From Gadus chalcogrammus (taxonomy: Eukaryota; Chordata; Actinopteri; Gadiformes; Gadidae), in assembly GCF_026213295.1 (NCBI RefSeq), contig NC_079415.1:27338345-27402344 (forward strand): a DNA stretch of 64,000 nucleotides, given 5' to 3'. Position numbers and translations under genes: made by a program. This document shows positions 22,567 through 33,988 of this stretch, one piece after another (position 1 is the stretch's first letter; the number at the start of each line of letters is the position of its first letter). Below the pieces are notes generated by a model. That model searched no databases and was not told where the DNA came from. It saw nothing but the letters and a program-made list of their open reading frames with translations.

Positions 22567-22630
22567 ACAGGTTTTACAGCACCTCCTGTTGGCCATGATG
22601 TTGCCTGTATGTCCTTTGGGTTGATGAAGC
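22567..22630 (+). other. segment matching the abcc4 3' flank
   Basis: About 60 bp including CAGCACCTCCTGTTGGCCAT and TGATGTTGCCTG closely matches, in the same sense orientation, the region about 520 bp downstream of the abcc4 stop (40235-40298, minus). It may be a relic 3' UTR of the exon 6-8 copy, or a dispersed repeat. Confidence 0.4.
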
Positions 22631-23487
22631 CGAAAAATTAAGAATTTCCAAGCCGGCGGGTGGCGGTTAAACTAATCAAAATATAAATATTTCTTTTTAT
22701 TTTTACATGTAACATCTTCCGGCGGTGAATTAAATTTGATAATTCACGTTGCTAAGCAGATCGCTGTCAAGGAATGTGGATTTTTTTTTTTTGTGGAACA
22801 TGTCACCCCCAGCGTCTTCAGTTGCTCAGCAACGTCAACATCTTTGGCGGCGGACTATTAATCTATTGACTATTGCTTCGGAGATGGCAGCGCAGGCGAA
22901 GGTAGTAGCCTACGTCAAAGACTCAGAAAGGAAGTACTAAAAACCAAGGAAAAAGAAGGTGAGAAAAGTGCTGTCTGGATGGAATAACTTTGATAAGGTC
23001 AAGTCAAGTCAAGTTTATTTATATAGCACATTTTAAAACAACAGAAGTGGTGAATCAGGATGACACCAGTGCAGGCTATGTCTTTTGAAAAGGCTGCGAA
23101 GCTGTTTATGTTCATGACAGTCACAAGACGGGTAGCCTACGTCTAACATGGTGCATGACATCACAAGTATGCTAAACCCCAAACCTACACAAACACCTTG
23201 ACAAGTTTCGTCCGTCGAGATCCAAATAGAGTACCGCAGGATGTCAAATCAAAGCTGACAGATTCATGCGTGGACCTGTGCTCTCTTCATATGCGCCTGT
23301 TTGATATAGTAGCCACGTTAACATGGATACATCTGTTCCGCATAGATTTCTATGCGGAACGGGTTTATTAATGACGTGTTCGCGTATCGTAGTGTCCGCG
23401 CGCGTCCGAGATAACTGTAAATGAGTAGGCTACTAGTAGGGCCTACTTTTGCTGGCTGAACGTTAAAATAATTCTTAATTTAGAGAG

Positions 23488-24530
23488 ATGGCAGCTGCAT
23501 TAGTTCGCAATTGGACCTTCGAGGAGGCAAATGTCCTCTTGGAAAGTCTTGGATGGACCAGAGAAAGGTACGACATAGCGACCATTTAAAAGATGTGCAT
23601 TAAAATTTACGGATGCGGGCTATAGTCGCTCAATTGAGCAGATGAATAACCGTTGGAAGTTATTGAGGCATCTAACAAGCAGTTGACTGGAGTGGTGCGG
23701 CTCCAACCAATTTCCCATTCTATGAAAAAATTAACAGTTTCATCGGAGGACGGCCAATATTCAATGTGGAGGAAAGTGGAATTGATGTTGGTTTTAGAAC
23801 GGACGAGGACGTGAATGTAACATCCTCTGGTAAGTTGTCACCGTTGTTATAAGGTTTAGGATAAATTCATGGGTACCCATGATGACTTATTGCTTGCTTT
23901 TTAGCGATGGTTTGAGGTTGGCTGATAATACATGAGAGTAGCCTACTTAATGTTATTTCAAGTATCACATACATTCCATGTTAGTTGTAACTGTCTCAGA
24001 GACAGTCTGGACATTACAGAGATTTAAATATGTATTTACATTAATTGTTTAATTCATGATTTTATTCTTTGTTTAAAAATGATTTACGTTGTGCTGTTAA
24101 AAATAGATATTGTGTCATTGCTTTATGTTAAGAGTTTGTTTAAATATCTATCCCAGGGAATTATGGGAAAACGCGCCAAAAGAGATAAAAACCCAGTCAC
24201 GGACTCATGGGTTTCAGAAGAAGATGGACTCTGTATTAGGTTTATGGCGCTAACGTTGTCACGTTGTTTTTTCTGTTTATTAAAGTTTAACGTTTTAGAG
24301 AGAGAGAGAGAGAGTATAAAAGGAAAATAAATACACAAAAAGACATCAGTATGAAGCGTGGCCGTTTATTTAACCTATGCAGCTACATTAGTTCTTAATA
24401 CGTAGGCCTATGTATTGTGGTAGATGATGATAGTGACGGCAATGACACTGTTGGCAACGCTCAGGAGTCAATAGCAGAGGAGACCTCCAACGTTGCCCTT
24501 CCTGCTTCAAAAAAAAGAGTAAGCCACTGC
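23488..24530 (+). pseudogene. PIF/Harbinger second protein (SANT/Myb-like), decayed
   Basis: Begins MAAALVRNWTFEEANVLLES then a stop. Later fragments EQMNNRWKLLRHL and NSFIGGRPIF-VEESGIDVGF in shifted frames resemble the trihelix-type DNA-binding protein that accompanies Harbinger transposase. A Lys-rich end (ALPASKKR) lies near 24520. Stops and frameshifts are abundant. Confidence 0.5.
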
Positions 24531-24661
24531 TTCGGTAGAAAACTAATAAGCTTGTTAAATGTGGGGTTTCGATAAAGTTAACGGTGTGAAGTAGGCTACG
24601 AGCCTCGTCCCATCTCACCCCATACACACACACCTCCCAACAATCACACACCTCCCAACAA

Positions 24662-24787
<126 letters not shown>

Positions 24788-24855
24788 AAATTATTTTATT
24801 TGGATCTACAAGCAAAACAAAGTTATTTTTTTTTTTGATACAAACATTATGCGTC

Positions 24856-25856
24856 ATTGCAAAGGGTAGCAGTAGGTAGCAGTGCCAGTTTGCCCTGCAG
24901 GCTTAAGCATTTTGCACATTATGTTTTGGGTCTTGGGCGGGCTATAAATCTAAAGCTTTATTTGTCCCACAGGTTGCCATATTAGAAAATTGTCTTTGAA
25001 TGAAGGCAGTCTGTTCTCTACTTGTGTGTATGTGGTGCTTGCGTAAGTATACCACATACACTTTGCAATGATGTTTGGTTTTGAACTCAATGTAGGACCG
25101 CTAATGGAGTGGATTGGCCGAACATTGGAAGAAAATGTATTGTTTGGAGTGCCCGAATCAAGGAATAGGCATAGTTAGCAGTGTTTCCCCCAGTAAATGT
25201 CTCAGTCAAGCGCCGCGTCGAAAAATTTTGGGGGTATTTTGCTCAAAGATGCCAGTACGCATGAATGAAATAAACGACTGTTTATTTCCATATAAATAAA
25301 CAACAGTAGGTACAAATGTTGTGCAAACATGCAGACACTACAAAATAAAATTAAAGAAAAGTGCAAATTAAATACAAATAATGGACAATACACTTAACAT
25401 TTGTATGCAAATTCAACTATTTACAGTTCCTTTTTTGGATCTTATTTGCGGCACAGCTGACAAGAGGCATCAGTGCATGCAATTCTGCGTGGCTGTGCAA
25501 AGAACAGTTCCAGCGCCCTGCTGTAATTGAACTTTTATTTTATTTTTATTTTTTTTAAACTTTTTTTTTTTTTTTTTTTCAATACATTGGTAGTCAAGGC
25601 GGGGCCCTAGTCTTGTTAAGGCGACCACATACAATGTATTTTTCAATACATTGGTAGTCAAGGCGGGGCCCTAGTCTTGTTAAGGCGGCCGCCTTAACAA
25701 GATAGTGCTGGGGGAAACCCTGGTTAGCTTCATATCGGCCCAAAGGCAATGCGTTTTACAAAGAAGAAAGGCGAGAATATAGCCCGCCCAAGACCCAAAA
25801 CATAATGTGCAAAATGCTTAAGCCTGCAGGGCAAACTGGCACTGCTACCCTTTGCA
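24856..25856. repeat. inverted repeat pair around a hAT-like insert
   Basis: Arms of about 90 bp (24856-24953 and 25772-25856) are inverted copies containing CAGTTTGCCCTGCAGGCTTA and TTTTGGGTCTTGGGCGGGCT. The spacer holds a smaller element ending CAGTGTTTCCCCCAG (25178) and CTGGGGGAAACCCTG (25722). Inside it a 46 bp unit (CAATACATTGGTAGTCAAGG...) is tandemly duplicated at 25578 and 25640. Confidence 0.65.
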
Positions 25857-26639
25857 AACCACTCTGTGTCCCACTCTATCCTCTCACACACGAACATTGG
25901 AGAGGACGTCCTCATCTTTTGCATTAAGGCCCGCTTAAAAAAGGTCTGGTGATGCCGAACATGAATTTGAATGTTAATATTGAAGATTTGGGATGCACTA
26001 CCTGTAGAGGGTAAAGTCTTTTAGAAAAGGTATAGTTTATGTGTTTTAATTAGCTTGCTTTGTCCCAAACATGATTCAGATTACGGTCTTCATGACCTAG
26101 GCTAGCATTCTAAATTAACTGGGAACTAATAATATAAGTAAAAGAACAAGTTGTTGATGTGCAAAGTGATTGATTACATTTATTTCAAAAATCAAACAAA
26201 GCAAAAATACAAAGGAACATGAAAAGAACGAAAAACAATGAACATGTTGAAATTAATTCTTAAATATGTTACGTTACAATCTATCTATATACAATTTGCT
26301 ATACTATATTTAGAATTATATATCTATTCAATCGATACAAATACCATTTAATAGACTATATATTATTATTATTATTTATTTTTTTGTAATTTATACATGT
26401 AGGCCTATACAATCTATATATCTAGTTTGGTAGTATGTTTACAAATTTATAAATTTAATACAATCTATATCTATTTTTATATATGTACACAATTTGATAT
26501 GGGGTACATAAAAAAACAAAAAATCTTAAAGTTCCCCATCAATGAATAAATAAATTAATAAGATGAACAGATATTGATGTGAAAATATTGTTATTTATTG
26601 TTATTTATTCCACCATTATGTTCCCCATACGTGTTTAAA

Positions 26640-27105
26640 TTAATAGAGATGACCCCTGCGAAGGGGAAAATGAGTGGCCATATATCCTGTAACCACGGCC
26701 CTTTCATGGTTACCATGTTCATTAACATCTGCTGGCTGGGCAGGCTGAGGATAGATTCCGTCTAGAGTTGCAGCTTCTTCCAACCAGTTTACATGTTCCC
26801 TCTGAAGCTGGCAAAAATTGTGCAAAGCACAGCAGGTATGACAGTCGTTGTGAATGTGAAGTGAAAGTCACTACGTTTTAACAGAACACTCCACCTTGCC
26901 TTTAGAATTCCAAATGTATTTTCCACCCCAACCCGGAGCGAACTTAGATAAACATTGAAAGATTCCTGCTCTGGAGTTAGCAAATCATGGGGTAGCCTGA
27001 GCTTAGATGTCCTTTAACCAGCCACAGAAGGAGTGGATATGCAGGATCCCCAACAATGACTAGCCTGATGCTTTCTCCCTCGATGATTTTATAACCCTAA
27101 AATAG
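26640..27105 (-). pseudogene. PIF/Harbinger transposase remnant
   Basis: The minus strand reads ESFNVYLSSLRVGVENTFGI then LKARWSVLL, and after a frameshift LHNFCQLQREHVNWLE. This is the C-terminal Glu-helix and LHNF motif of a DDE_Tnp_4 nuclease. Upstream, IVGDPAYPL-like residues appear in another frame near 27050. With the SANT-like remnant at 23488 on the opposite strand, this is the two-gene layout of a PIF/Harbinger element. Its termini were not resolved. Confidence 0.6.
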
Positions 27106-27760
27106 AAAGACGGTATATCACAGACAAGTAGTCGTATAATATGCTTGTTAAACCTAAACCAAGTATCTCAAGTCGAGCTACAGGTGGTCATCGCACCACT
27201 GGGGTTGCTTTGGCCCCTTTTGGGGTCTGTGGCTCATGGACTATGGCCTACTAGGCCTTAGTGTTTATGTCAAGGGACGGCGATTGTTAATATGCCAAAG
27301 TAAATCCAGACACTCCTGAATGAATTAAACATAGGGCCTAATCAGACAACGCAGTTATATGCTATAGACAAGGGGTTCTCAAAGTGCGGCCCGCGGGCCA
27401 ATGGCGGCCTGCGGAATCATTCCTGGCGGCCCGCAATGACATACAGATATAAGTAAATAAAATAAAAAGTAAAAAATAAATTATTATTATATATATTTTT
27501 TTTATTATATCAATATTAATTTAAACAAAAATAAATAAATATAAGGAGAAAAGTCGACTCTCTAGCTTTCAATTAAATCCTTTTACATTTGTTAGTTTTA
27601 ATCCGTACATTACTTTGAAAGGATGAACCGCAGTTTCGTGATTTAGACCTCACTTCACCTCACTCCCAGAGGTCCACGACCACTGTGCAATGTTTTTTTT
27701 CACCACTGCGATGCTTACGGAGTTTCCCGCCTCAGTCACACCTTGACTGCAGCTGTGATA

Positions 27761-30098
27761 ATGGAGTCGGAGCGGGAGTCGGAGCGGGAGCCGGGCCCCT
27801 CGAGAAAGAAACGTAATTTTGGCAATGAGAAAAGGCGGTTTCAAGATAAGTGGACATACGCTTACTTTGCCGTACCTCGCGGGTCGGATAAAGTCATGTG
27901 CCTGATCTGCAAGCAGGTTAATGCAGTGCTGAAGGACTTCAACATAAAACGCCATTATGATACCAATCATAAAACCTACGAAAAATGTACCGGCGAGGAC
28001 CGCACCGGTAAGCTTGAACAACTTGAAAGAGGCTACGCTGCACAGCAGTCAGTTTTCACAAATCTTACCAAATCCGGTGAAGCTGTAACACAGGCTAGTT
28101 ACGTTTTAGCTCAAGAAATAGCGTGCCGGAGCAAGCCCTTCAGTGACGGAGAATTTGTGCGAGACTGCATGTTGAAAGTGGCCGACATTGTATGCCCCGA
28201 GCAAAAAGCAAAGCTCTCTGTGTCGAATGACACAGTCGCACGACGAATCGAAGATCTGGCAAACAATCTCAAGAGCAACTGGGACAACGTATGGAGGGAC
28301 TAGGAAAGGTAGTTTTTTTCCATCGCACTGGATGAAAGCACAGACATTTCCGATACTTTGTCAACGTAACTTGTCAACCCCAGAGTCTTCGGTTGCTTAG
28401 CAACGTCTTTGGCCGACTATTTCTATAAGGCCTACTAAGCAGGTAAATTTTGATTATTGTTTGCTTTGTCTATCTATTGGTGTTTAATATGCTTGTATAC
28501 GTATGGCATTGTGTCATTTCTGCCTGGTGCGTGGCTTGTTCAATAGGCTACTTTCTGCCACAATGCGTGCCTTCTGTCAGCGGTCCTGTTCTGTTATATG
28601 TTGTCAGGGGTGTTTTTGATTATTGTGGAGGCTGTTCTCTAAGGTTTATAAACAGTGCCAGGCCTACTTAATGTTTTTTTGGAGGTTCATAAACTGCGTT
28701 AAAATATTTCACAAACGGCAGTGCCCCCCCGCTGGCGACCCATGCCCCTCCAGTAGATCTGCTCTGGAGCCTGATTTTCATCCGAACGGTCACGGAGAAC
28801 TTTGAAATAGGCGAGGAGCTGCTTAGTTTGGAGAGTATCAAAGACAGAACAAGGAGAGTCAACATTTGTGATGCTGTGTGTCGTAGTCTCGAAGCATACA
28901 ATGTGAAGCTGCCGTCTATGGTCGGTGTCACAACAGATGGAGCACCGGCAATGGTCGGAAGAAAGGCAGGTGTCGTGTCTCTGCTCTCTGAGAAAGTGGC
29001 CAACAGCGGAGGGGAGAAACTAATCAAATATCACTGCATAATACACCAAGAAGCCCTCGCAGCTCAAACGCTTGAAATGAAACATGTCAAGGAGATTGTT
29101 GTGAAGACAGTTAATTTCCTTAAGTCCAGAGTTCTGAATCTCCGCCAATTCAAGACTTTTTTGGAGCAATCTGAGGCAGATTTTGGTGACGTCATATACT
29201 TCTCTGCTGTCAGGTGGCTGAGCAGAGGTGCCACATTGAAGTGTTTTTTTAACTTGAGGAAGGAAATAAGAGAGTTCATGGAGTCAAAAGGACAGGATTT
29301 GACACAGCTAAGTGACACTAAATGGCTCTGTGACCTAGCGCTCCTTGTTGATGTGAACACTTGTCTCAGCGATCTCAATTTGAAGCTGCAGGGCCATGGG
29401 AAGCTTATTTACACACTATTTGACAACATCAAAGCTTTCCAGAGAAAAATTGAACTGCTGCAGGGACAGCTCAAACAGGGAGTTCTAATCCATTTACCCG
29501 CCTGCATGTGCTCGTAGATGAAACAGACACAGATGGGCGCCACGTTCTGCGTCACCTGCGTTCAGACCACAACCAAAACCTCTTAAAAAAATTGAGCGAG
29601 GAATTCGAACACCGCTTCTCCGACTTCAGAAACCACGAGAAGTCAATCAACCTCTTCCAAAATACTTTCTCGTGTGTCCCTGCGGAAGAGCCTGCAGAAA
29701 TGCAGTTTGAGCTCATCGACCTACAGGAGAGCTCCGAGGCCAGAGCAGCATATCGTGACAGGAATCTCATTGAGTTCTACAAAGCACTTTCCCCAGCGAC
29801 ATACCCTGCACTGCTCCAGCATGCCATCAGAATGGTCTCTTTATTCGGGAGCACATATCTTTGTGAGAAGACCTTCTCCACCATGGCCATCAACAAATCC
29901 AAGCTGAGATCCAGGCTTACAGATGGCCATCTACACGATGTCCTTCGTATTGCAACAACGGAGATGGAGCCGGACATCAGAGGAATCGTGACCAACCGAA
30001 AACAGCACCACAAATCCCACGCCAATAAAAAAAGGTATGTTGACCTAGTATCAAATAATGTGGGATTTAATGACAAGCTTATTGATGACAGGCAATGA
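27761..30098 (+). pseudogene. hAT transposase, interrupted
   Basis: Starts MESERESEREPGPSRKKRNF. A BED-like finger follows (VMCLICKQVNAVLKDFNIKR then H-x4-H). A stop (28301) and about 400 bp of unrelated DNA (about 28366-28770) then split the gene. It resumes with IGEELLSLESIKDRTRRVNI, VTTDGAPAMVGRK and YHCIIHQEAL, which are RNase-H-fold core motifs. Another frame change follows near 29515, then the C-terminal dimerisation region FGSTYLCEKTFSTM-INKSK and a stop at 30098. It resembles the hAT domain found in GTF2IRD2-type host genes. It cannot encode an intact protein. Confidence 0.8.
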
Positions 30099-30418
30099 GA
30101 TATTTACGACGGAGTATTCATCCTCCATTAGGGCCACACGTGAAGAACACAAATATTTTTGCGATGACGAGATTAAAATCGACACGTCGAATTTAAACTC
30201 GAAATCTCGAGAATAAAGTTGAAACTAAACATCATATCGACTTTAATCTCGACGTGTCCATTTTCCGTTCTTCTGTCAGCACGCAGACGCTCCGGGCATC
30301 CTCCCAAGCGTGCAGCGGATGACACAAAGTAGTCGGCAATAACCCTGGGGTCATTGTTTGTGGTGTAGGCCTCCATCCAAACAATATAGCGACTAAAACG
30401 ATAGTTACGTATGTAACT

Positions 30419-30577
30419 ACGGTTCTATGAATCCTGGATGACCGCCAGAGGCGGTGCTTTAAGCACTGGATTTATCCGTCTCGCGCATGCGCAGCTCGAG
30501 TACCTAATATCAACAAAGTCACCTGTGACCCCTGATGAGCTCCGGACAGCCTATATCTTCCGGTGACATCAGAGGAT
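30419..30577. repeat. DIRS inverted terminal repeat, left
   Basis: Inverted copy of 36079-36237. Differences are concentrated at the outermost bases, as expected for split DIRS termini. Confidence 0.85.
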
Positions 30578-30630
30578 CTGTTCCTGCAGAATCTTCTCGC
30601 GAGTACACAAGGATTCTGAGTGACAGAGCG

Positions 30631-30728
30631 CTCTGGCGGTCATCCAGGATTCATAGAACCGTAGTTACATACGTAACTATCGTTCTATTTCATCCTTACT
30701 GACCGCCTCTGGTGCTTTAAGCACTGGA
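30631..30728. repeat. DIRS internal complementary region
   Basis: 30631-30681 is the reverse complement of 30400-30450. 30682-30728 is the reverse complement of the right outer end (36192-36238), apart from a 4 bp gap. It templates restoration of both ends during circularisation. Confidence 0.85.
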
Positions 30729-30770
30729 TGGCTCCTACCAACAAGGTCACGAGGAACTCCAACACCTACC

Positions 30771-32324
30771 TCATTGAGAGGGAACAGCAGAGTCGGGCAA
30801 CAGGACCACGGCCAACGGATGGGGAGTGGCAACGTTCACCCGGTAGAACCTGGAGAAGGTACATGGTGATGTCCATGATGCTGCATCACAGATGTCTTCC
30901 AGGGGCACGCCCCGCAGGGCAGCCCATGACGTTGAGACAGCCCTGGTAGAGTGGCACCTGACCCCGGATGGCAGGGGGTGACCACCTCCTTTATAGGCAT
31001 GGGTGATGACATCCACAACCCAATGAGACAACCGCTGCTTGGGGAGAGCACAGCCCCTCCTAGGACCACCATAGCAGAGGAAGAGCTGGTCCGATCGTCT
31101 AATGCCTGCGGTCGCAGCTACGTACGCTCTCAGAGCTCGCACAGGACACAGCAGTTTGAACCTGTCCTCCCCTTCCGAGGCGACAAATTGTGCCAGGCGG
31201 ACAGGTCGGTTGAGGTTCGATGATGACAGAACCTTCGGGAGGAAAGCTGGATTCGGCCACAGGGTAACCCCTGAGCCATCCGAGTTCCACCTCAGACATG
31301 AGTCACTCACGGACAGAGCATGAAGCTCCCCGACGCGCTTCGCTGACGCGATGGCGAGAAGAAAGGCAGTCTTAGTGGAGACCCACTTCAGCTCCACCTG
31401 AGCCAGGGGTTCAAAAGGAGGCAAGCATAAGGCATTGAGCACCAGGTGCAGATCCCATGCTGGGGCACGCTGTGCTCGTGGGGGTCGTAACCGCAACGCC
31501 CCCTTCAAAAAAAGCGACACCAATCTGTGGCCCCCCACTGTGTCATTGTCTACCCGAGCATGTCTCGAGGAGATGGCTGCCACGTATACCCTCAGAGTAG
31601 CTGGGGCCCGGCCGCCATCCAGGAGTGACTGGAGGAACTCCAAAATCATTGGAACTGAACAATGCACAGGGTCCTCAGCCCTGTCTGAACACCATGCCGT
31701 AAATAGCTGCCACCTATTCTCATACTGCGCCCGGGTAGAAGGCGCCCTGGCGTTCAGTATGGTATTGCAGACACCGTCTGAGCACTCCGTCAGCAGCGGG
31801 TTGGGCCCTGCAACGGCCAGACCCATAGCTGTAGGCAACGAGGGTCGGGATGCCAGATCTTGCCCTGTAACTGTGACAGCAGATCCTTCCTGTCGGGAAG
31901 GCGCTGTGGTGAACTGCTGCAGAGCCTGCGCAGCAGTGGAAACCATGTTCTCCCTGGCCAGAAGGGGGCTACCAACAGCAGTCTGTGACCCTGCTGGAGG
32001 ACCCTCTGTAGCGTCGGAAAAATCAGAGGGATTGGTGGAAAGGCATAGAGGGGACCCTCTGGCCAATCGTGGGCGAGAGCATCCTGACCCAGAGGGCTGC
32101 TCTCCTCTGTCCAGGAGAACCACAGGGGGCAATGGGTCGACTCCTTTGTGGCAAAGAGATCCACCTCTGCCCTGCCGAAGACGTCCCAGATGTTGAGGAA
32201 AACCTCCGGATGAAGCCGCCACTCCCCCGGCGGCGGCTTGCAACGGGAGAGTGAGTCTGCAGCCTGATTCTGTACCCCAGGCAGATACATTGCTCTCAGG
32301 CTGGCCAGGCGTGGTGCTGCCCAC
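30771..32324 (-). CDS. DIRS tyrosine recombinase
   Basis: 517 codons. A SAM-like N-terminal core-binding region (STRAQYENRWQLFTAWCSDR, LRVYVAAIS) precedes the catalytic domain. The nucleophile-site signature is visible: Arg in AKRVGELHAL, His-x-x-Arg in CHSTRAVSTSW, and the likely catalytic Tyr in SRFYRVNV near the C-terminus. In DIRS elements this enzyme inserts circular DNA without target duplication. The frame overlaps the end of the RT frame (31790 onward). The first 130 or so residues are low-complexity and may belong to the overlap rather than the recombinase, so the true start could be downstream. Confidence 0.85.
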   Translation of the reverse strand: MGSTTPGQPESNVSAWGTESGCRLTLPLQAAAGGVAASSGGFPQHLGRLRQGRGGSLCHKGVDPLPPVVLLDRGEQPSGSGCSRPRLARGSPLCLSTNPSDFSDATEGPPAGSQTAVGSPLLARENMVSTAAQALQQFTTAPSRQEGSAVTVTGQDLASRPSLPTAMGLAVAGPNPLLTECSDGVCNTILNARAPSTRAQYENRWQLFTAWCSDRAEDPVHCSVPMILEFLQSLLDGGRAPATLRVYVAAISSRHARVDNDTVGGHRLVSLFLKGALRLRPPRAQRAPAWDLHLVLNALCLPPFEPLAQVELKWVSTKTAFLLAIASAKRVGELHALSVSDSCLRWNSDGSGVTLWPNPAFLPKVLSSSNLNRPVRLAQFVASEGEDRFKLLCPVRALRAYVAATAGIRRSDQLFLCYGGPRRGCALPKQRLSHWVVDVITHAYKGGGHPLPSGVRCHSTRAVSTSWAALRGVPLEDICDAASWTSPCTFSRFYRVNVATPHPLAVVLLPDSAVPSQ

Positions 32325-33988
32325 AACAGGAGGTCCCGGGATGCCTGCAACAGCCGTGCAGACCTAGTGCCTCCCTGGTGGTTTATGTGAGAGACGGCCG
32401 AGACATTGTCCGACCGCACGAGCACATGCCGGCCGCCCAGGAAGGGAAGAAATGACTGCAGTGCGCTGTGCACAGCCCGCAGCTCCAGAACATTGATATG
32501 CTCTGAGCAGACCTGAACGGGCCACAGCCCCTGAGCTGTCCGGTTCTGCCACACAGCACCCCACCCCGAGAGGGAGGCCTCTGTTGTGACGGTTTCCCGA
32601 CGGGATGCAATGGAACCCATGGGCATGCCCTGGAGAAGAAACGATCTTTCCCTCCACGGAGCCAGAGCAAGTAGGCAGCAGCGTGACACCTTGAGTCCCC
32701 TGTGCCGATGCCACCTGACATCCAGATGAAAGCTGTGCAGCCACCTCTGGAGGGGGCGTAGCGACAGCAGTCCTAGAGGAACCACTGTAGCGGCAGCCGT
32801 CAGTTTCCCTAAGAGGCGCAAAAACTCCACATAGCGCAACAGCCTGCCTTCCCGAAACAGGAGAAGGAGGCGGAGGATGCCGTCCACCCGCTGTGGCGAC
32901 GGACAGGCCTTCATGGCGACTGCGTCGAGAGACACACCGAGAAAGACTATGCTCTGCGATGGCACCAGGCAACTCTTCGTGAGATTCACCCGGAGACCTA
33001 GACGGGCCACATGGGAGAGAAGAAGTGTCGTGTCCAGGGCCACCTGAGACTGGGATGGTGCACAGATGAGCCAGTCGTCCAGATATGGCAGAATCTTCAT
33101 GCCCCGTGACTGTAGGGGTGAGAGGGCTGCTGCCACACACCTGGTGAACACCCGTGGGGAAAGGGAGAGGCCAAACGGGAGCACCCTGAACTGAAAACGA
33201 CGCCCCTGGAAAGCAAACCGCAGAAACTGTCTGTGGTGCGGTGCTATGGGAACGTGAAAGTAGGCATCCTTCAGGTCTACTAATGTAAACCACTCCCCCC
33301 TGGCAACAGTACGCAGAACCTCTGCGGTGCTCAGCATGTGGAACCTCAGGATCTTCAGGAACCTGTTTAGGCCCCTCAAGTCGAGGATAGGACGCAGTCC
33401 GCCGTCTTTCTTTGCTACCAGAAAATAAGTCGAGTAGAACCCCCCGGGTTGCAACCGGGGATCTACTGGCTCGATGGCACCCTTGTCCAGGAGGGCGGAA
33501 AGCTCCTGGGCGAGGGCTTGGGCTTTGGCCGGGTCGTGTATGATGGTCATCTTGACCCGGCCATAGGCTGGGGGCCGGCGTCGGAACTGAAGTTTGTATC
33601 CATGGGTCAAGGTGGAAAGCACCCACGGGTCCCTGGTGGAAGCAGCCCAATAGCTGAGTTGCTGCTGGGAAAAACATCCGACGACCGGCCCCTGACCCTC
33701 AGCGCCGGGTCCCCCGACCTCTAAAGGTCCTGGGTGAACGACGGGCAGCATATGGGACCTGAGGCTGCCCCAAGGGCAGCCGCTCAGGGGCCCGAAAGGC
33801 CTGTGCCTGCTGCTGAGCAGGCTGTGGACGTGGGCGCTGAGACCTAAGGTAGCCACTGGGGTGAGCCTGTGGGTGATAGCTACGCTGTGGGGCAGCTGAA
33901 GAACCTCTAGGCCTGCTAGGAGGAGGCACACTCCTTTGAAGCACAGATAGCTGCTCGCGAGTCTTCCTGGCCTGGACTGTTCGCTCAA
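31790..33988 (-). CDS. DIRS reverse transcriptase / RNase H / methylase-like frame
   Basis: 732 codons. The RT core carries GGLRPILDLRGLN, LVDLKDAYFHVPI, LPFGLSLSPRVF and YLDDWL (near residue 300). RNase H follows (TTEASLSGWGAVWQ, INVLELRAV, RSDNVSAVSHIN, ADSLSR). A C-terminal block, VFGRAEVDLFATKESTHCPL then DALAHDWPEGPLYAFPP, is the Dam-methylase-like domain typical of DIRS. No stop or missing catalytic residue was seen. The first 170 residues overlap ORF1 or have no domain, so the start is uncertain. Confidence 0.87.
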   Translation of the reverse strand: MSEQSRPGRLASSYLCFKGVCLLLAGLEVLQLPHSVAITHRLTPVATLGLSAHVHSLLSSRHRPFGPLSGCPWGSLRSHMLPVVHPGPLEVGGPGAEGQGPVVGCFSQQQLSYWAASTRDPWVLSTLTHGYKLQFRRRPPAYGRVKMTIIHDPAKAQALAQELSALLDKGAIEPVDPRLQPGGFYSTYFLVAKKDGGLRPILDLRGLNRFLKILRFHMLSTAEVLRTVARGEWFTLVDLKDAYFHVPIAPHHRQFLRFAFQGRRFQFRVLPFGLSLSPRVFTRCVAAALSPLQSRGMKILPYLDDWLICAPSQSQVALDTTLLLSHVARLGLRVNLTKSCLVPSQSIVFLGVSLDAVAMKACPSPQRVDGILRLLLLFREGRLLRYVEFLRLLGKLTAAATVVPLGLLSLRPLQRWLHSFHLDVRWHRHRGLKVSRCCLLALAPWRERSFLLQGMPMGSIASRRETVTTEASLSGWGAVWQNRTAQGLWPVQVCSEHINVLELRAVHSALQSFLPFLGGRHVLVRSDNVSAVSHINHQGGTRSARLLQASRDLLLWAAPRLASLRAMYLPGVQNQAADSLSRCKPPPGEWRLHPEVFLNIWDVFGRAEVDLFATKESTHCPLWFSWTEESSPLGQDALAHDWPEGPLYAFPPIPLIFPTLQRVLQQGHRLLLVAPFWPGRTWFPLLRRLCSSSPQRLPDRKDLLSQLQGKIWHPDPRCLQLWVWPLQGPTRC

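Noticed and set aside
27743..28303. Intact host gene with a BED finger
   Set aside because: It continues into hAT transposase motifs after a stop and an insertion, and lies within hAT inverted ends; it is a broken transposase.
32364..33677. Long 437-codon frame overlapping the DIRS RT
   Set aside because: Shadow frame in GC-rich DNA; the RT motifs are in the other frame.
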